A stretch of 64,000 nt of DNA from Natrinema caseinilyticum. GTDB lineage: Archaea > Halobacteriota > Halobacteria > Halobacteriales > Natrialbaceae. The notes beneath the pieces are model-generated. The model had not been told where the DNA came from, did no database searches, and worked only from the letters and a program-made list of their open reading frames with translations. How positions within the stretch are numbered: position 1 is the stretch's first letter; every line of letters begins with the position of its first letter. This document shows, piece after piece, positions 9,545 through 18,303 of the stretch. Where the stretch lies: contig NZ_CP100445.1 in assembly GCF_024227435.1 (NCBI RefSeq), positions 1,361,369 to 1,425,368 on the forward strand. Reading direction: 5' to 3'. A program made the position numbers and the translations under genes.

Positions 9545-10558
9545 ATGATATCAAAGCGGTTCGTCGTCAAACGACTGCTGTTGCTCGGTCCGGTGCTGTT
9601 CGGAGTGGCGACGGTGGTCTTCGGTATCCTCCACCTCTCGCCGGGGGACCCCGCAGTCGCCATCGCGGGTCAGCGCGCAAGTCCGGAATTCGTCGAACAG
9701 ATACGATCCGATCTCGGACTCGACGACCCGCTCTGGCAGCAGTACCTCCGATTCCTCGCCGACACCGCGACGCTCGAGTTTGGGGAGTCCTACCAGATCC
9801 GGCGCGGCACCGACGTCAGCGCGATCCTCGCCGACCGACTCCCCATCACCATCGAACTCGCGATTCTCGGCGCGATCGCGGGGCTGCTGTTCGGGTTGCC
9901 GCTCGGAATCGTCAGCGCCGTCAAGCAGGACACCCTGACCGATCACCTCTCCCGGGTCGGCGCGCTCGCGGGTATCAGCATCCCGATCTACTGGAGCGGC
10001 CCGCTCCTCATCCTGTTGTTCGCACAGATTCTGGGGATTCTCCCCACGAGCGGTCGCATCGGGTCGACGCACTTCATCGACTCGAAAACCGGGTTCATCC
10101 TCGTCGACACACTGCTGGCCGGCGATATGGCGGCGTTTCAGTCCGCGGTCAGTCACCTGGCCATGCCCGTCGCCGTCCTCGGTATCTACTCGATGGCCTT
10201 TATCTCTCGGATGATGCGCTCGTCGATGCTCGAGGTCGTTCGCCAGGACTACATGCGAACGGCGCGCGCGAAGGGCCAGGGCGCGAAGACGACGATCATG
10301 AAACACGGGCTCAGGAACGCGTTCATCCCCGTCATCACCATCATCGGGATCCAGTTCGGATCGATGCTCGGCGGCTCCGTGTTGACCGAGACCGTCTTCC
10401 AGATCAACGGTATCGGAACGCTGCTCGTCGAAGCCATCAACAAGAGCGACTATCCGGTAGTGCAGGCGACCGTCCTCGTGTTCGCGTTCATGTACACGGT
10501 CGTCAATCTCCTCGTCGACATCACCTACTCGATTCTCGACCCACGGATCGACCAATGA
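9545..10558 (+). CDS. Peptide ABC transporter permease, DppB type
   Basis: A 337-residue integral membrane protein with about six transmembrane helices, the first at residues about 9-29. The binding-protein-dependent permease EAA loop is visible near 235-260 ('RTARAKGQGAKTTIMKHGLRN'), which contacts the ATPase. 'SPGDPA' in the first external loop is typical of DppB/OppB. It follows the solute-binding gene after 50 bases containing an A/T-rich patch (TTTTTAAGAA). It overlaps the next permease by four bases (ATGA), so the two are translationally coupled. Confidence 0.95.
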   Translation: MISKRFVVKRLLLLGPVLFGVATVVFGILHLSPGDPAVAIAGQRASPEFVEQIRSDLGLDDPLWQQYLRFLADTATLEFGESYQIRRGTDVSAILADRLPITIELAILGAIAGLLFGLPLGIVSAVKQDTLTDHLSRVGALAGISIPIYWSGPLLILLFAQILGILPTSGRIGSTHFIDSKTGFILVDTLLAGDMAAFQSAVSHLAMPVAVLGIYSMAFISRMMRSSMLEVVRQDYMRTARAKGQGAKTTIMKHGLRNAFIPVITIIGIQFGSMLGGSVLTETVFQINGIGTLLVEAINKSDYPVVQATVLVFAFMYTVVNLLVDITYSILDPRIDQ

Positions 10559-11478
10559 GCACGGAAACACAAACCCAATCGTCAGACTTCGAGCGAAGCA
10601 CCGTCGAGCGCATCCGCGCGAACCCGTTCCTCACGGAGCTTCTGTCGAACCGCATCGCCGTCGTCGGCCTCACCATCATCATCGGAATGGTCGCCGTCGC
10701 CGTCTACGCCCGATTCGCGTACGACCTCGACGCCATCGTCAGAACCAGCTTCGAGACGAACCCGACGAAAGCGCCGCCGAGTAGCCAGTTCTGGTTCGGC
10801 ACCGACGGGCAGGCTCGGGACATCTTCCCGCGCGTCCTGTACGGCGCGTGGTACGCGATGAAGTTCGGGACCGTGACCGTCCTCGCGTCCACGGTACTCG
10901 GCATCACCGCCGGCATCGTTTCGGCGTACTACGGCGACCTCACGGACAACGTCATCATGCGGACGATGGACGTGCTCCTGTCGTTCCCGTCGCTGCTGCT
11001 GGCGCTCGCACTCGTCACCATCTTCCCCCAGTCGCTGGGGCTGTGGAGCGCGGTCGCCGCCCTCACGCTCGTGTACACGCCGCGGTTCGCCCGCGTCGTC
11101 CGCGGCGCCGCGCTGAAAGTGCTCGAGGACGAGTACATCGAGGCGACGCGTGCGCTCGGTGCGAACGACCTGCGGCTGCTGGTTCGCCACGTCCTGCCGA
11201 ACTGCCTGGCGCCGATCACCGTTCAGTCGACGCTGAACTACGGCCTTGCCATCATCGACATCGCGGCGCTGTCGTTCCTCGGGTTCGGCGCGAGCCCCGG
11301 CGATCCGTCGTGGGGGATGATGCTCTCCGAAGGCGTCGAGCGCGGCCTGTTCTCGGGCGCGTGGTGGTGGTCGTTCTTCCCCGGCCTCTTCCTCGCTCTC
11401 ACCGTGCTCGGCTTCAACCTGCTCGGCGACGGGATGCGCGATGCCCTCGATCCCCGGATGCGAGATGCCGTCGACTGA
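10555..11478 (+). CDS. Peptide ABC transporter permease, DppC type
   Basis: A 307-residue integral membrane protein, partner of the DppB-type permease. A cytosolic N-terminus (about 35 residues) precedes the first helix, as in DppC. The N-terminal OppC-like motif 'FWFGTDGQARDIFPRVLYG' lies at about 79-97, and the EAA loop 'EATRALGANDLRLLVRHVLP' near 197-217. The C-terminus 'LLGDGMRDALDPRM' is a family hallmark. It starts inside the stop of the upstream gene. The small membrane protein gene downstream begins within its last codons, extending the operon. Confidence 0.95.
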   Translation: MSTETQTQSSDFERSTVERIRANPFLTELLSNRIAVVGLTIIIGMVAVAVYARFAYDLDAIVRTSFETNPTKAPPSSQFWFGTDGQARDIFPRVLYGAWYAMKFGTVTVLASTVLGITAGIVSAYYGDLTDNVIMRTMDVLLSFPSLLLALALVTIFPQSLGLWSAVAALTLVYTPRFARVVRGAALKVLEDEYIEATRALGANDLRLLVRHVLPNCLAPITVQSTLNYGLAIIDIAALSFLGFGASPGDPSWGMMLSEGVERGLFSGAWWWSFFPGLFLALTVLGFNLLGDGMRDALDPRMRDAVD

Positions 11479-11845
11479 TTCCGACGACCGCGTCCCGAGG
11501 GCCGCCCTCGGGCACACCCGCCGACTCGTGATCGCTGCCGCCCGCTGGGCGGCCGTCGGAGCCGCGCTCGGAGTGGCCGTCTCGCTGGGCCTACTGCTGG
11601 TCTGGACGCCGCGAGCCGCGACCGACACGGCGTTTGCGCTCGGCGCGCTCGTCCTCGGGTTCGGCGTCACCGCGTGGTCGGCGGCGGTCGGCCTCGGACG
11701 AACCATCGAAGGGATGCAGGATCACCTCGACGTAAGTTCCGGCTGGACGGAGGCCGGCGCTCGCGAGGCGTTTTTCGTGCTGTCGTGGACGGGCGCGGGC
11801 TGGGTCGTCGCCGCGGCCGCCAGTTCGATCGCGCTCGGCGTCTGA
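11465..11845 (+). CDS. Small haloarchaeal membrane protein
   Basis: A 126-residue protein with about three transmembrane helices (roughly residues 20-45, 52-78 and 98-124) and a short acidic N-terminus starting MPSTDSDD. The start overlaps the end of the upstream permease by 14 bases, so it is probably co-transcribed with the importer. The family looks haloarchaea-specific (DUF7268-like from memory). No transport or enzymatic motif is visible, and a role in the importer is only suggested by position. Confidence 0.75.
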   Translation: MPSTDSDDRVPRAALGHTRRLVIAAARWAAVGAALGVAVSLGLLLVWTPRAATDTAFALGALVLGFGVTAWSAAVGLGRTIEGMQDHLDVSSGWTEAGAREAFFVLSWTGAGWVVAAAASSIALGV

Positions 11846-11960
11846 AACCCGACACCGCGACCGACGTTCTCCGACGGATTCCCCCCTTCGAGTCGCGACC
11901 GACGTCGCGAATCGTTCGCGAGTTCCGCGATCGTCCCCGAACCGTCCGGTGTCGTACCGG

Positions 11961-12899
11961 TCAGACCGGCCGCAAGTGTTCACAGTCTCCCGCAGAAACC
12001 GTCACCCGCCCGTCGTCGGTCTCGACCTCGAGCGCGCCGAACTCCGTGATGTCGACCGCCTCTCCGACGAGTTCGCCGGACGGGCGATCGACCCTGACGC
12101 GCTGGCCGAGCGTCAGCGCCAGGTCGCGCCAGGCGGGGACCACGGCCTCGATATCGGTCCGATAGCGCTCGAACTCCTCGAGAAGTCGCTGGACGAAGCG
12201 TCGACGATCGACGTCGCCCGCCTCCTCGCGGATACTCGTCGCGCCCGCCGGGAGGTCGGCGGCGTCGATGTTGGCGTTGACGCCGATGCCGGGGACGACC
12301 CAATCGACCCGATCCGGCTGTCCCTCCATCTCCGTGAGGATTCCCGCGAGTTTTCGATAGTCGCCGTCGTCCCCGACCGGGACGACCACGTCGTTCGGCC
12401 ACTTGATCCCGGCGTCGACGCCGGCCTCTCGAGCGACCGTCGCCGTCGCGACCGCCGCCGCGAGCGTGTACAGCGGCGCCTGTGCGGTCGTGATCGTCGG
12501 TCGAGTGACGATGCTCACCCAGACCCCGCCGACCGGCGCGGTCCACTCGCGCTCGAGGCGACCGCGCCCGCCGGTCTGCTCGCCGGCGACGACGGCCACG
12601 TTCGCTGCGCCCTCTGCCGCCAGCTGACGCGCACGATCGTTCGTGCTACCGACGGCGTCGTGATACTCGATCGAAAACGGCGCCTCGAGTCCGAATTCGA
12701 TCGCCGGAGCGTTGTACGCCGTGACGTCGGCGAGTTCGTAGCCGGTCGGTCCGCTCTCGATGTCGAAGTTCGACTCGCGCAGCGCCTCGATGTGCTTCCA
12801 GACGGCCGCCCGCGAGACGTCGAGGTCGGCTGCCAGCTCGGGCCCCGACACCGGCCCGCCCGAGAGCGCCTCGAGGATCGCCCGTCGCGTCTCGTTCAT
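11961..12899 (-). CDS. birA: Biotin-protein ligase / biotin operon repressor BirA
   Basis: A 312-residue bifunctional protein. Residues about 1-60 are a winged helix-turn-helix ('LSGGPVSGPELAADLDVSRA') as in the repressor-type BirA. The catalytic domain follows with 'GSTND', the biotinyl-AMP loop GRGRLEREW and 'KWPNDV'. A C-terminal SH3-like domain (about 262-312) ends in 'HLRPV'. It would activate biotin with ATP and attach it to the lysine of biotin carboxyl carrier proteins such as acyl-CoA carboxylase, and may repress biotin uptake or synthesis genes. No biotin genes are adjacent. The internal ATG (MNETRR) is preferred over one ten codons upstream because the HTH fold begins here. Confidence 0.93.
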   Translation of the reverse strand: MNETRRAILEALSGGPVSGPELAADLDVSRAAVWKHIEALRESNFDIESGPTGYELADVTAYNAPAIEFGLEAPFSIEYHDAVGSTNDRARQLAAEGAANVAVVAGEQTGGRGRLEREWTAPVGGVWVSIVTRPTITTAQAPLYTLAAAVATATVAREAGVDAGIKWPNDVVVPVGDDGDYRKLAGILTEMEGQPDRVDWVVPGIGVNANIDAADLPAGATSIREEAGDVDRRRFVQRLLEEFERYRTDIEAVVPAWRDLALTLGQRVRVDRPSGELVGEAVDITEFGALEVETDDGRVTVSAGDCEHLRPV

Positions 12900-12975
12900 G
12901 GCCTCGAGAGGGGAGCGCTCGTACTTCAATCGGCATGGTCCAGCCGCCTACCGGTATGCGTCGCTCCTCTCGAGA

Positions 12976-14115
12976 TCAGAGAAGGTGACCGGCGATGATG
13001 TTCTTCTGTATTTCGCTCGTCCCGTCGTAGATCTTCGTGATCCGAGCGTCGCGGTAGAAGCGTTCGACCGAGTGATCCGAGACGTATCCCGCACCGCCGT
13101 GTACCTGCAGTGCTTCGTCGGTGACGTCGACCGCACGCTCACTCGCGAACAGCTTCGCCATCGAGGCCAGCCGCGTCGCACGGCCCTCGTCGCCCGACTC
13201 GAGGGCGGCCCCGGCGCGGTACGCGAGCGAACGCGCTGCTTCCACGCTGGTTGCCATCTCCGCGATCTGGTGGCGTATCGCCTGGAACTCCGAAATCCGT
13301 CGATCGAACTGCTCGCGCTCGGTGGCGTAGGCGATCGAATCCTCGAGAGCCGCCCGTGCGACGCCGACCGCCTGAGCCGCCACGTCGGCACGCGCACTCG
13401 CAAAAAACCGCATTAACTGATAGAAGCCCCGGTCGATCTCGCCAACGACGTTACGTTCGGGGACGCGGAGTCCGTCGAGGACGATCTCTGCGGTGTCCTG
13501 CGCTTCGATCCCGAGTTTGTTCGTGATCCTCGTCGCCTCGTAGCCGTCGACGTCAGTGGGCGTGAGGAAGGCGGTGATACCACCGTGCCCGTTCTCGGGC
13601 GACGTTTTGGCCATGATAATCGTCACGTCGGCCACGCTGCCGTTCGTGATCCACATCTTCCGACCGTCGATCACCCACTCGTCGCCATCTTTCGTCGCAC
13701 GAGTCTCCATCCCCGCCACGTTCGACCCGTGCGCGGGCTCCGAGATACCGGTCGCGATCGGGGTCTCGCCGGCGGTAATCTTCGGCAACCACTCCTCGCA
13801 CTGGCGCTCGTCACCGTACTCGACGAGCATTCCGGTACCGAAATCCGCTGCCGAAATCGAGCCACCGATTCCCGGATCCGCGCGCCAGAGCTCCTCCGTG
13901 ACGATCAGCGTCGAAATCGGGCCCATCCCGGCACCGCCGTACGATTCCGGAACGTGCGGTGCCACGAAGTCGAGTTCGGCCGCTTTCGCCAGGAGATCAG
14001 AGGGATATCGCTGGTCGGCCTCGTACTCCTCAGCGACGGGTCGGATCTCGGCCTCCCCGAACTCCCGGACCGCGTCTCGAATTGCCTGTTGTTCCGCAGT
14101 GAGCTGGAATGACAT
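12976..14115 (-). CDS. Acyl-CoA dehydrogenase
   Basis: A 379-residue FAD flavoenzyme for the first oxidation step of fatty-acid or branched-chain acyl-CoA degradation. The three-part fold is clear: an N-terminal helical domain (MSFQLTAEQQAIRDAV), a middle beta domain with 'GISEPAHGSNVAGMETRA' and 'WITNG', and a C-terminal helical domain with 'QVHGGAGY' and 'ITKIYDGTSEIQ'. The usual catalytic-base sequence here is YEGT; this protein has YDGT, an Asp in place of Glu. Length is normal. It stands between birA and tyrS on the same strand with gaps of about 75 bases on each side. The electron acceptor would be ETF, not encoded nearby. Confidence 0.93.
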   Translation of the reverse strand: MSFQLTAEQQAIRDAVREFGEAEIRPVAEEYEADQRYPSDLLAKAAELDFVAPHVPESYGGAGMGPISTLIVTEELWRADPGIGGSISAADFGTGMLVEYGDERQCEEWLPKITAGETPIATGISEPAHGSNVAGMETRATKDGDEWVIDGRKMWITNGSVADVTIIMAKTSPENGHGGITAFLTPTDVDGYEATRITNKLGIEAQDTAEIVLDGLRVPERNVVGEIDRGFYQLMRFFASARADVAAQAVGVARAALEDSIAYATEREQFDRRISEFQAIRHQIAEMATSVEAARSLAYRAGAALESGDEGRATRLASMAKLFASERAVDVTDEALQVHGGAGYVSDHSVERFYRDARITKIYDGTSEIQKNIIAGHLL

Positions 14116-14194
14116 ACGTCGTTCTCGAGAGTAGAGGTCGTCAAACCTTGGGAGGCGGAAAGCGGGAGAGAGGCGAATCGACCGACGGTCGTCG

Positions 14195-15175
14195 TCACTC
14201 TCGCAGTTCGCGCAACGTCTCTCGACCCGGGGCGATCAGTTCGTCGAGAGCGCTCGCGAGCGTTCCCTTCGCGTCCGCGGGGTGGAGTTCGCCCGACTCG
14301 AGGTCCGCGGCCAGTTCGTCGTACGCATCGTAGGTCAGGTCGCCGCCGTACTTCTCGGGCCGCTCGACGACGACCTCGTCGAAGCGCGGGAAGACGTGGT
14401 ACTCGAAGAGTTCGAGGACGGGGTTCTCGAGGTCGCCCTCCGGATCGCGGGTCGGCGGGCAAAAGGCCGCGTTGACCTTCTCTTCGATGTCCTCGGTGGA
14501 GTCCTCCATCGAGATGGTGACGCCCTCGCTCGAGGACATCTTCCCGTCGCCGCTGGTGAGGTCAGCGATGATGGGCGTGTGAAGGGCCGGCCGAACCTCG
14601 TACCCGAGTTCGGGGAGCTTCTCGCGGGCGAGCATGTGAACCTTGCGCTGGTCCAACCCGCCGACGGCCAGATCGAGATCGAGATACTCGATGTCCAGCG
14701 TCTGCATCAGCGGGTAGACGAGGTGACTCACCTTGGCCGTCTCGCCGCCCTGAATCTCCGCCATCGCGCGCTGGGCGCGATTCATCGTCGTCTCGACTTC
14801 GAGAGTGTGGAGGTCGAGCACGTAGTCCTCGTCGAGTTGGAACTCGGAGCCGTAGACGAACTCCGTGGTCTCTTCCTCGAGACCGTACGCGAGGAACTGG
14901 GCTTTCATCTGCTCGGCGGTGTCGCGAATCTCCTCGAACGTCCCCTTCCCGTTGAGGTAGGCGTGGACGTCCGCCAGCAGAATAACGACGTCCAGTCCGG
15001 CGTCCTGGAGATCGATGAGCTTGTTCGCCGTCAGCAAGTGGCCCAGGTGGAGTACGCCGGAGGGCTCGTAACCGACGTAGACCCGTTTCCCCGCGGGCTC
15101 CGCCGCGAGGTCGCGGACCTCCTCGTCGGTAACGACCTCCTCGGCGTTTCGCGTGATCAACTCGTAGGCGTCCAT
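14195..15175 (-). CDS. tyrS: Tyrosyl-tRNA synthetase
   Basis: A 326-residue class I aminoacyl-tRNA synthetase of the archaeal/eukaryotic type, lacking the bacterial S4-like C-terminal domain. The HIGH-type signature is HLGH at 43-46 inside 'YEPSGVLHLGHLLTANK'. The second signature is KMSSS at about 209-213, the archaeal form of KMSKS. Tyr-binding residues around 'YPLMQ' and 'GGLDQRKVHMLAR' are present. It charges tRNA-Tyr with tyrosine. A clear TATA box (TATAAATT read on this strand) lies about 25 bases before the ATG, so the message should be leaderless. Confidence 0.97.
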   Translation of the reverse strand: MDAYELITRNAEEVVTDEEVRDLAAEPAGKRVYVGYEPSGVLHLGHLLTANKLIDLQDAGLDVVILLADVHAYLNGKGTFEEIRDTAEQMKAQFLAYGLEEETTEFVYGSEFQLDEDYVLDLHTLEVETTMNRAQRAMAEIQGGETAKVSHLVYPLMQTLDIEYLDLDLAVGGLDQRKVHMLAREKLPELGYEVRPALHTPIIADLTSGDGKMSSSEGVTISMEDSTEDIEEKVNAAFCPPTRDPEGDLENPVLELFEYHVFPRFDEVVVERPEKYGGDLTYDAYDELAADLESGELHPADAKGTLASALDELIAPGRETLRELRE

Positions 15176-15198
15176 GTGTGGACTGAAACCGGAGGAGG

Positions 15199-15206
15199 AA
15201 TTTATA
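15199..15206 (-). promoter_or_regulatory. TATA box of tyrS
   Basis: TATAAATT on the minus strand, flanked by AGGAGG and TCCTCC so that the box sits inside a short inverted repeat. It lies 24-31 bases before the tyrS ATG, the spacing expected for a leaderless haloarchaeal transcript. The flanking inverted repeat could form a hairpin or an operator, but this is not demonstrated. Confidence 0.65.
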
Positions 15207-15298
15207 CCTCCTGAAAGGCGTTCGTCCCGACGCGGTTCGGACGCATCGCGGAGGCGCTCGGTGACACGGAGATGGGGCCCCGGCCCGCGGCGAGCGAT

Positions 15299-16252
15299 CT
15301 ACGCACGATACCCGAGATCGACCAGTCGCTCGGTGGCTCGCTCGCCGACCGAACCGGCCGCGTTGATGGGGCCCTCCGTAATCGATCGCCGAGGGCCGTT
15401 TTCGACGACGGCCCACGGGACCGTCGTGAGCCCCGCAGTCCGCACGCCTTCCGGATGGCCGTAGATCCGGATCGGGATCGGCCACGCGCGCTCGCCGATC
15501 GCGTTCCCGTGATCGGCTGTGATCACACAGCGACCCTCGATGGCGGCGACGAGATCGGTCACGGCCGGAAGCGCGTGGGCCAAGTTCTCACCGTACGCCG
15601 TCCACACCGAGTCCAGGTCGACGAGGCCGTGTCTGAGCGCGTCCCACGGGGTGTGGATCGGGTTACGATCCGTGCCCTCCGAAATTTCGTTCGGGTCCCA
15701 CCCCTCGAATCTGAGATCGGACCGGACGAAGGGGTAGTGCGGTTGCATGAAGTGAGCGATGATCCGCTTGTGCGGATACTCGCGATGGGCACGTTTCGCG
15801 GCGGCCGCCACGTCGCCCGGGAGGACGGTTCGTTCCTCCTCGTCGAACGACTCCTTCCAGACCTCGACGAGTTCGTGGAACGAGTCCCCGGCGCGTTTCG
15901 AGATGAACGGATTCGCGGTTACGTAGACGGTATCCCCGAATCGCTCCGACGAGAAGGTACGGTCGGCCCACTCCATCGTGGCACTGGCGTTACTCGTCAC
16001 ACGACGGTACGAATCGAACGTCGAGACGTCGGCGTGCGCTTCGAACAGATCCGCTCGACACGCGTCGAGTACGACCAGCGTATCCCAGTCTTCGGCCATC
16101 ACGTCGATCGCACCGTCGGAGGTGGGATAGACGTGCTCGTGGACGGGGTTGATGATCCGGTCGCGAATCCGGCCGCGCCGCCACCTCGGGTCGTCGTAGT
16201 TCGATCGAAGTTCCCGATATGCGGTTCTCAGCGTTTTGCCGAGGGGAGGCAT
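15299..16252 (-). CDS. Alkaline phosphatase/sulfatase-fold protein
   Basis: A 317-residue protein with the AlkP-superfamily core. 'DTLVVLDACRADLF' carries the first metal Asp and an Asp/Cys pair near residue 60. 'QPHYPFV' lies mid-protein, and 'CVITADHGNAIGE' (about residue 240) supplies the metal-binding Asp-His. The canonical sulfatase C-x-P-S-R formylglycine motif is absent, so phosphodiester or phosphonate chemistry, or a phosphoglycan modification, is as likely as sulfate ester hydrolysis. No signal peptide is seen, so it appears cytosolic. Haloarchaeal relatives often occur in glycan-modification loci, but none is adjacent here. A TATA-like TTTTAT lies about 28 bases upstream. Confidence 0.8.
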   Translation of the reverse strand: MPPLGKTLRTAYRELRSNYDDPRWRRGRIRDRIINPVHEHVYPTSDGAIDVMAEDWDTLVVLDACRADLFEAHADVSTFDSYRRVTSNASATMEWADRTFSSERFGDTVYVTANPFISKRAGDSFHELVEVWKESFDEEERTVLPGDVAAAAKRAHREYPHKRIIAHFMQPHYPFVRSDLRFEGWDPNEISEGTDRNPIHTPWDALRHGLVDLDSVWTAYGENLAHALPAVTDLVAAIEGRCVITADHGNAIGERAWPIPIRIYGHPEGVRTAGLTTVPWAVVENGPRRSITEGPINAAGSVGERATERLVDLGYRA

Positions 16253-16489
16253 CTGCCGATACTATCGGCGTCTGATCGGATAAAACGAACGGGGGCTCGC
16301 AGGTACGAACGACCCGACGTCACGACGAACGGGGGACCAGGCGGATCGAACCCGAGGCGGAGGCGAATCCGATTCCCCCAGGTCGTCGCCGCGAGCGACT
16401 CGAGCCAATCGACCGTCGCGGTCGCGACTGTCCCGACCGTCCGGAGCGATGTGACGGGCGCACTCCCGGTTCGACGACGCCACGACGGT

Positions 16490-17269
16490 TCAGAGGTCGC
16501 CCGACCGGATCCGCTCTTCGGCGTTCTCGAGCGCGCGGTCCCGGTCGAAGTCCGCGACGATCGCCTCGAGGTCGGCCTCGTCGACGTCGGCCAGTTCCCG
16601 GGCGTGCTCGGTCACGTTCGGCACCGCACGGATGATGTTGTCGACGATCGGCACGTCGGCCACCTGCGGCGAGCGCGACAGCGGGTTGAGGTCGATCACG
16701 ATCTCGGTCTTGCCCATCTCGTCTAGCGCCTCGGCGCGATCGCCGTCCTCGAGCGGGACGAGTACCACGTCCGCCTCGTAGATTCCGTCGGCGTCGACCT
16801 TCGACCGTTCGTGGTCCAGATTCGGGATGTGAGCGTCGGCCTCGAGTCCTTTCACCTCGTCCGCGCCGTGCTCGCGCAGGTGGTCGGCGATGGCCTCGAT
16901 CCGCTCGGGAGTCCGATTGAAGAGATTTACCTCGAGGTCGGCGCTCGTGGCAGCGGCGAGGTCGACCATCTCGCCGGGAACCAGCGCCGCGACGTTGCCG
17001 TTGATCGAGAGGACGGGACGGTCCGCGAGGAGGAGGTGGGCTGCGGCCGCTCGTTCTGCGTCGTCGGCGCTGGGGATGGTCTCCTCGCCCAGCAGGTAGT
17101 CGAACGCGCTGCCCCGACCCTCGGCGTGCATCCCCTGGAGGTGCGTGATTCCCTTCTCGACGCCCGCCTCGATTCGATGGCGGGTGAGCAGGTCCTGGTA
17201 TCTGGGATGGTCCTCCGGGATCTCCTCTTCGTGCTCGACGTCGGCGGAGACGGTGTCGTAATCGCTCAC
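16490..17269 (-). CDS. 4-phosphopantoate-beta-alanine ligase (phosphopantothenate synthetase)
   Basis: A 259-residue archaeal-type enzyme that joins 4-phosphopantoate and beta-alanine using ATP, the second archaea-specific step of CoA synthesis. The opening 'HPRYQDLLTRHRIEAGVEKG' and 'HLQGMHAEGRGSAFDYLLGE' are diagnostic of the family. 'NGNVAALVPGE', 'LFNRT' and the C-terminal 'DLNPLSRS' region complete it. Length is as expected. A TATA-like TTTTTTAT about 25 bases before the ATG suggests a leaderless transcript. Pantoate kinase, which makes its substrate, is encoded about 3.5 kb away on the same strand. Confidence 0.93.
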   Translation of the reverse strand: MSDYDTVSADVEHEEEIPEDHPRYQDLLTRHRIEAGVEKGITHLQGMHAEGRGSAFDYLLGEETIPSADDAERAAAAHLLLADRPVLSINGNVAALVPGEMVDLAAATSADLEVNLFNRTPERIEAIADHLREHGADEVKGLEADAHIPNLDHERSKVDADGIYEADVVLVPLEDGDRAEALDEMGKTEIVIDLNPLSRSPQVADVPIVDNIIRAVPNVTEHARELADVDEADLEAIVADFDRDRALENAEERIRSGDL

Positions 17270-17422
17270 GATCGATCACTGGATTCGGTCGATAAAAAAC
17301 GGCCCGATCGGTCGTCGTCCGGGTGCCGTCGCCGCCGCGGGGCGCTTCGACGCCGAGTCGTTCGAATCGTCGTCCGCCTCGGAGCGCGGAGACCGGTACC
17401 GTTTCGGCGATCCCGCCGCCCG

Positions 17423-17430
17423 TATAAATA
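17423..17430 (+). promoter_or_regulatory. TATA box of the methyltransferase gene
   Basis: TATAAATA in a GC-rich context, about 53 bases before the chosen ATG at 17483. The predicted start of transcription is near 17450, giving a leader of about 30 bases. Confidence 0.6.
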
Positions 17431-17482
17431 GGCGATAGGGTTCGTGCTCAGATACACGTTCGTCTCGACCCCACTCGAGAAC

Positions 17483-18184
17483 ATGGCCACACAACAGCGG
17501 GAGCAACGCGGGGACACGCCGAACGGCGACGACTCGACCGACGATGGGTACGAGGACCACCTCGAGCGCAGTCGGACGGTGTGGGATCGCTGGAGCGACC
17601 ACTACACGATGAGCGAGAACGATTTCGAACCGATCCGCGAGCGGGCGATCGATCGACTGGCCCTCGAACCCGGAGATCGCGTGCTCGAGGTCGGCTGCGG
17701 TCCGGGCGTTAACTTCGAGCGAGTGCGTGGCGAAATCGGCGCGGACGGCGAACTCGTCGCCGTCGATTACAGCCCGGGAATGCTCGCAAACGCGCGAGAG
17801 CGGGTCGAGGGTCGCGGCTGGGAGAACGTTCGGCTGCGACGAGCCGACGCGACGACGGCCGAGTTCGACGAGCCGTTCGATGCGGCACTCGCGACGCTTT
17901 CTCTCTCCGTCATGCCCGACGTCCGCCGTGCCACGAAGACCGTTTACCGGTCGCTGGTCCCCGGCGGACGGGCCGCGGTCGTCGACGTCCGGCCGGTTCC
18001 GAGCGGTCCCGCTCGAGTCTTGAACCCCCTCATCTGGCGGTTCTTTCGCTGGTATGCGAACTGGAACCCCGACGGCGATGTCACGGCGTCGATCGCCGCC
18101 GTCTTCGACGACTTCGAGATCGTCGACACCGCCTTGGCCGGCACCGCGTACGCGGCGATCTGTACGAAACGAAACGGGGACTGA
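17483..18184 (+). CDS. SAM-dependent methyltransferase (class I)
   Basis: A 233-residue cytosolic protein. Motif I 'VLEVGCGPGVNFERVR' lies at about 72-87 and binds the SAM adenosine/methionine. The acidic strand 'LVAVDYSPGML' and a later 'FDAALATLSLSVMP' correspond to motifs II and III/post-III. This resembles the UbiE/phosphatidylethanolamine N-methyltransferase group, where small lipophilic acceptors are typical, but the acceptor cannot be assigned. The internal ATG (MATQQREQ) was chosen because a TATA box lies only 20 bases before the upstream alternative. It is divergent from the phosphopantoate ligase gene. Confidence 0.85.
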   Translation: MATQQREQRGDTPNGDDSTDDGYEDHLERSRTVWDRWSDHYTMSENDFEPIRERAIDRLALEPGDRVLEVGCGPGVNFERVRGEIGADGELVAVDYSPGMLANARERVEGRGWENVRLRRADATTAEFDEPFDAALATLSLSVMPDVRRATKTVYRSLVPGGRAAVVDVRPVPSGPARVLNPLIWRFFRWYANWNPDGDVTASIAAVFDDFEIVDTALAGTAYAAICTKRNGD

Positions 18185-18303
18185 TCCGTCCCGACCGATA
18201 ACAGTCGTCGAAACGATGTACCCTCGGCTCACCGGACGGCGGCCAGCGAGAACCCGCCGGCCGCGAATTCGCGAGCGGGGTGTGTACTGCCTTTCAACGA
18301 CTA

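Noticed and set aside
15299-16252. Calling the AlkP-fold protein a true sulfatase
   Set aside because: The C-x-P-S-R formylglycine motif is absent, so only the superfamily is supported.
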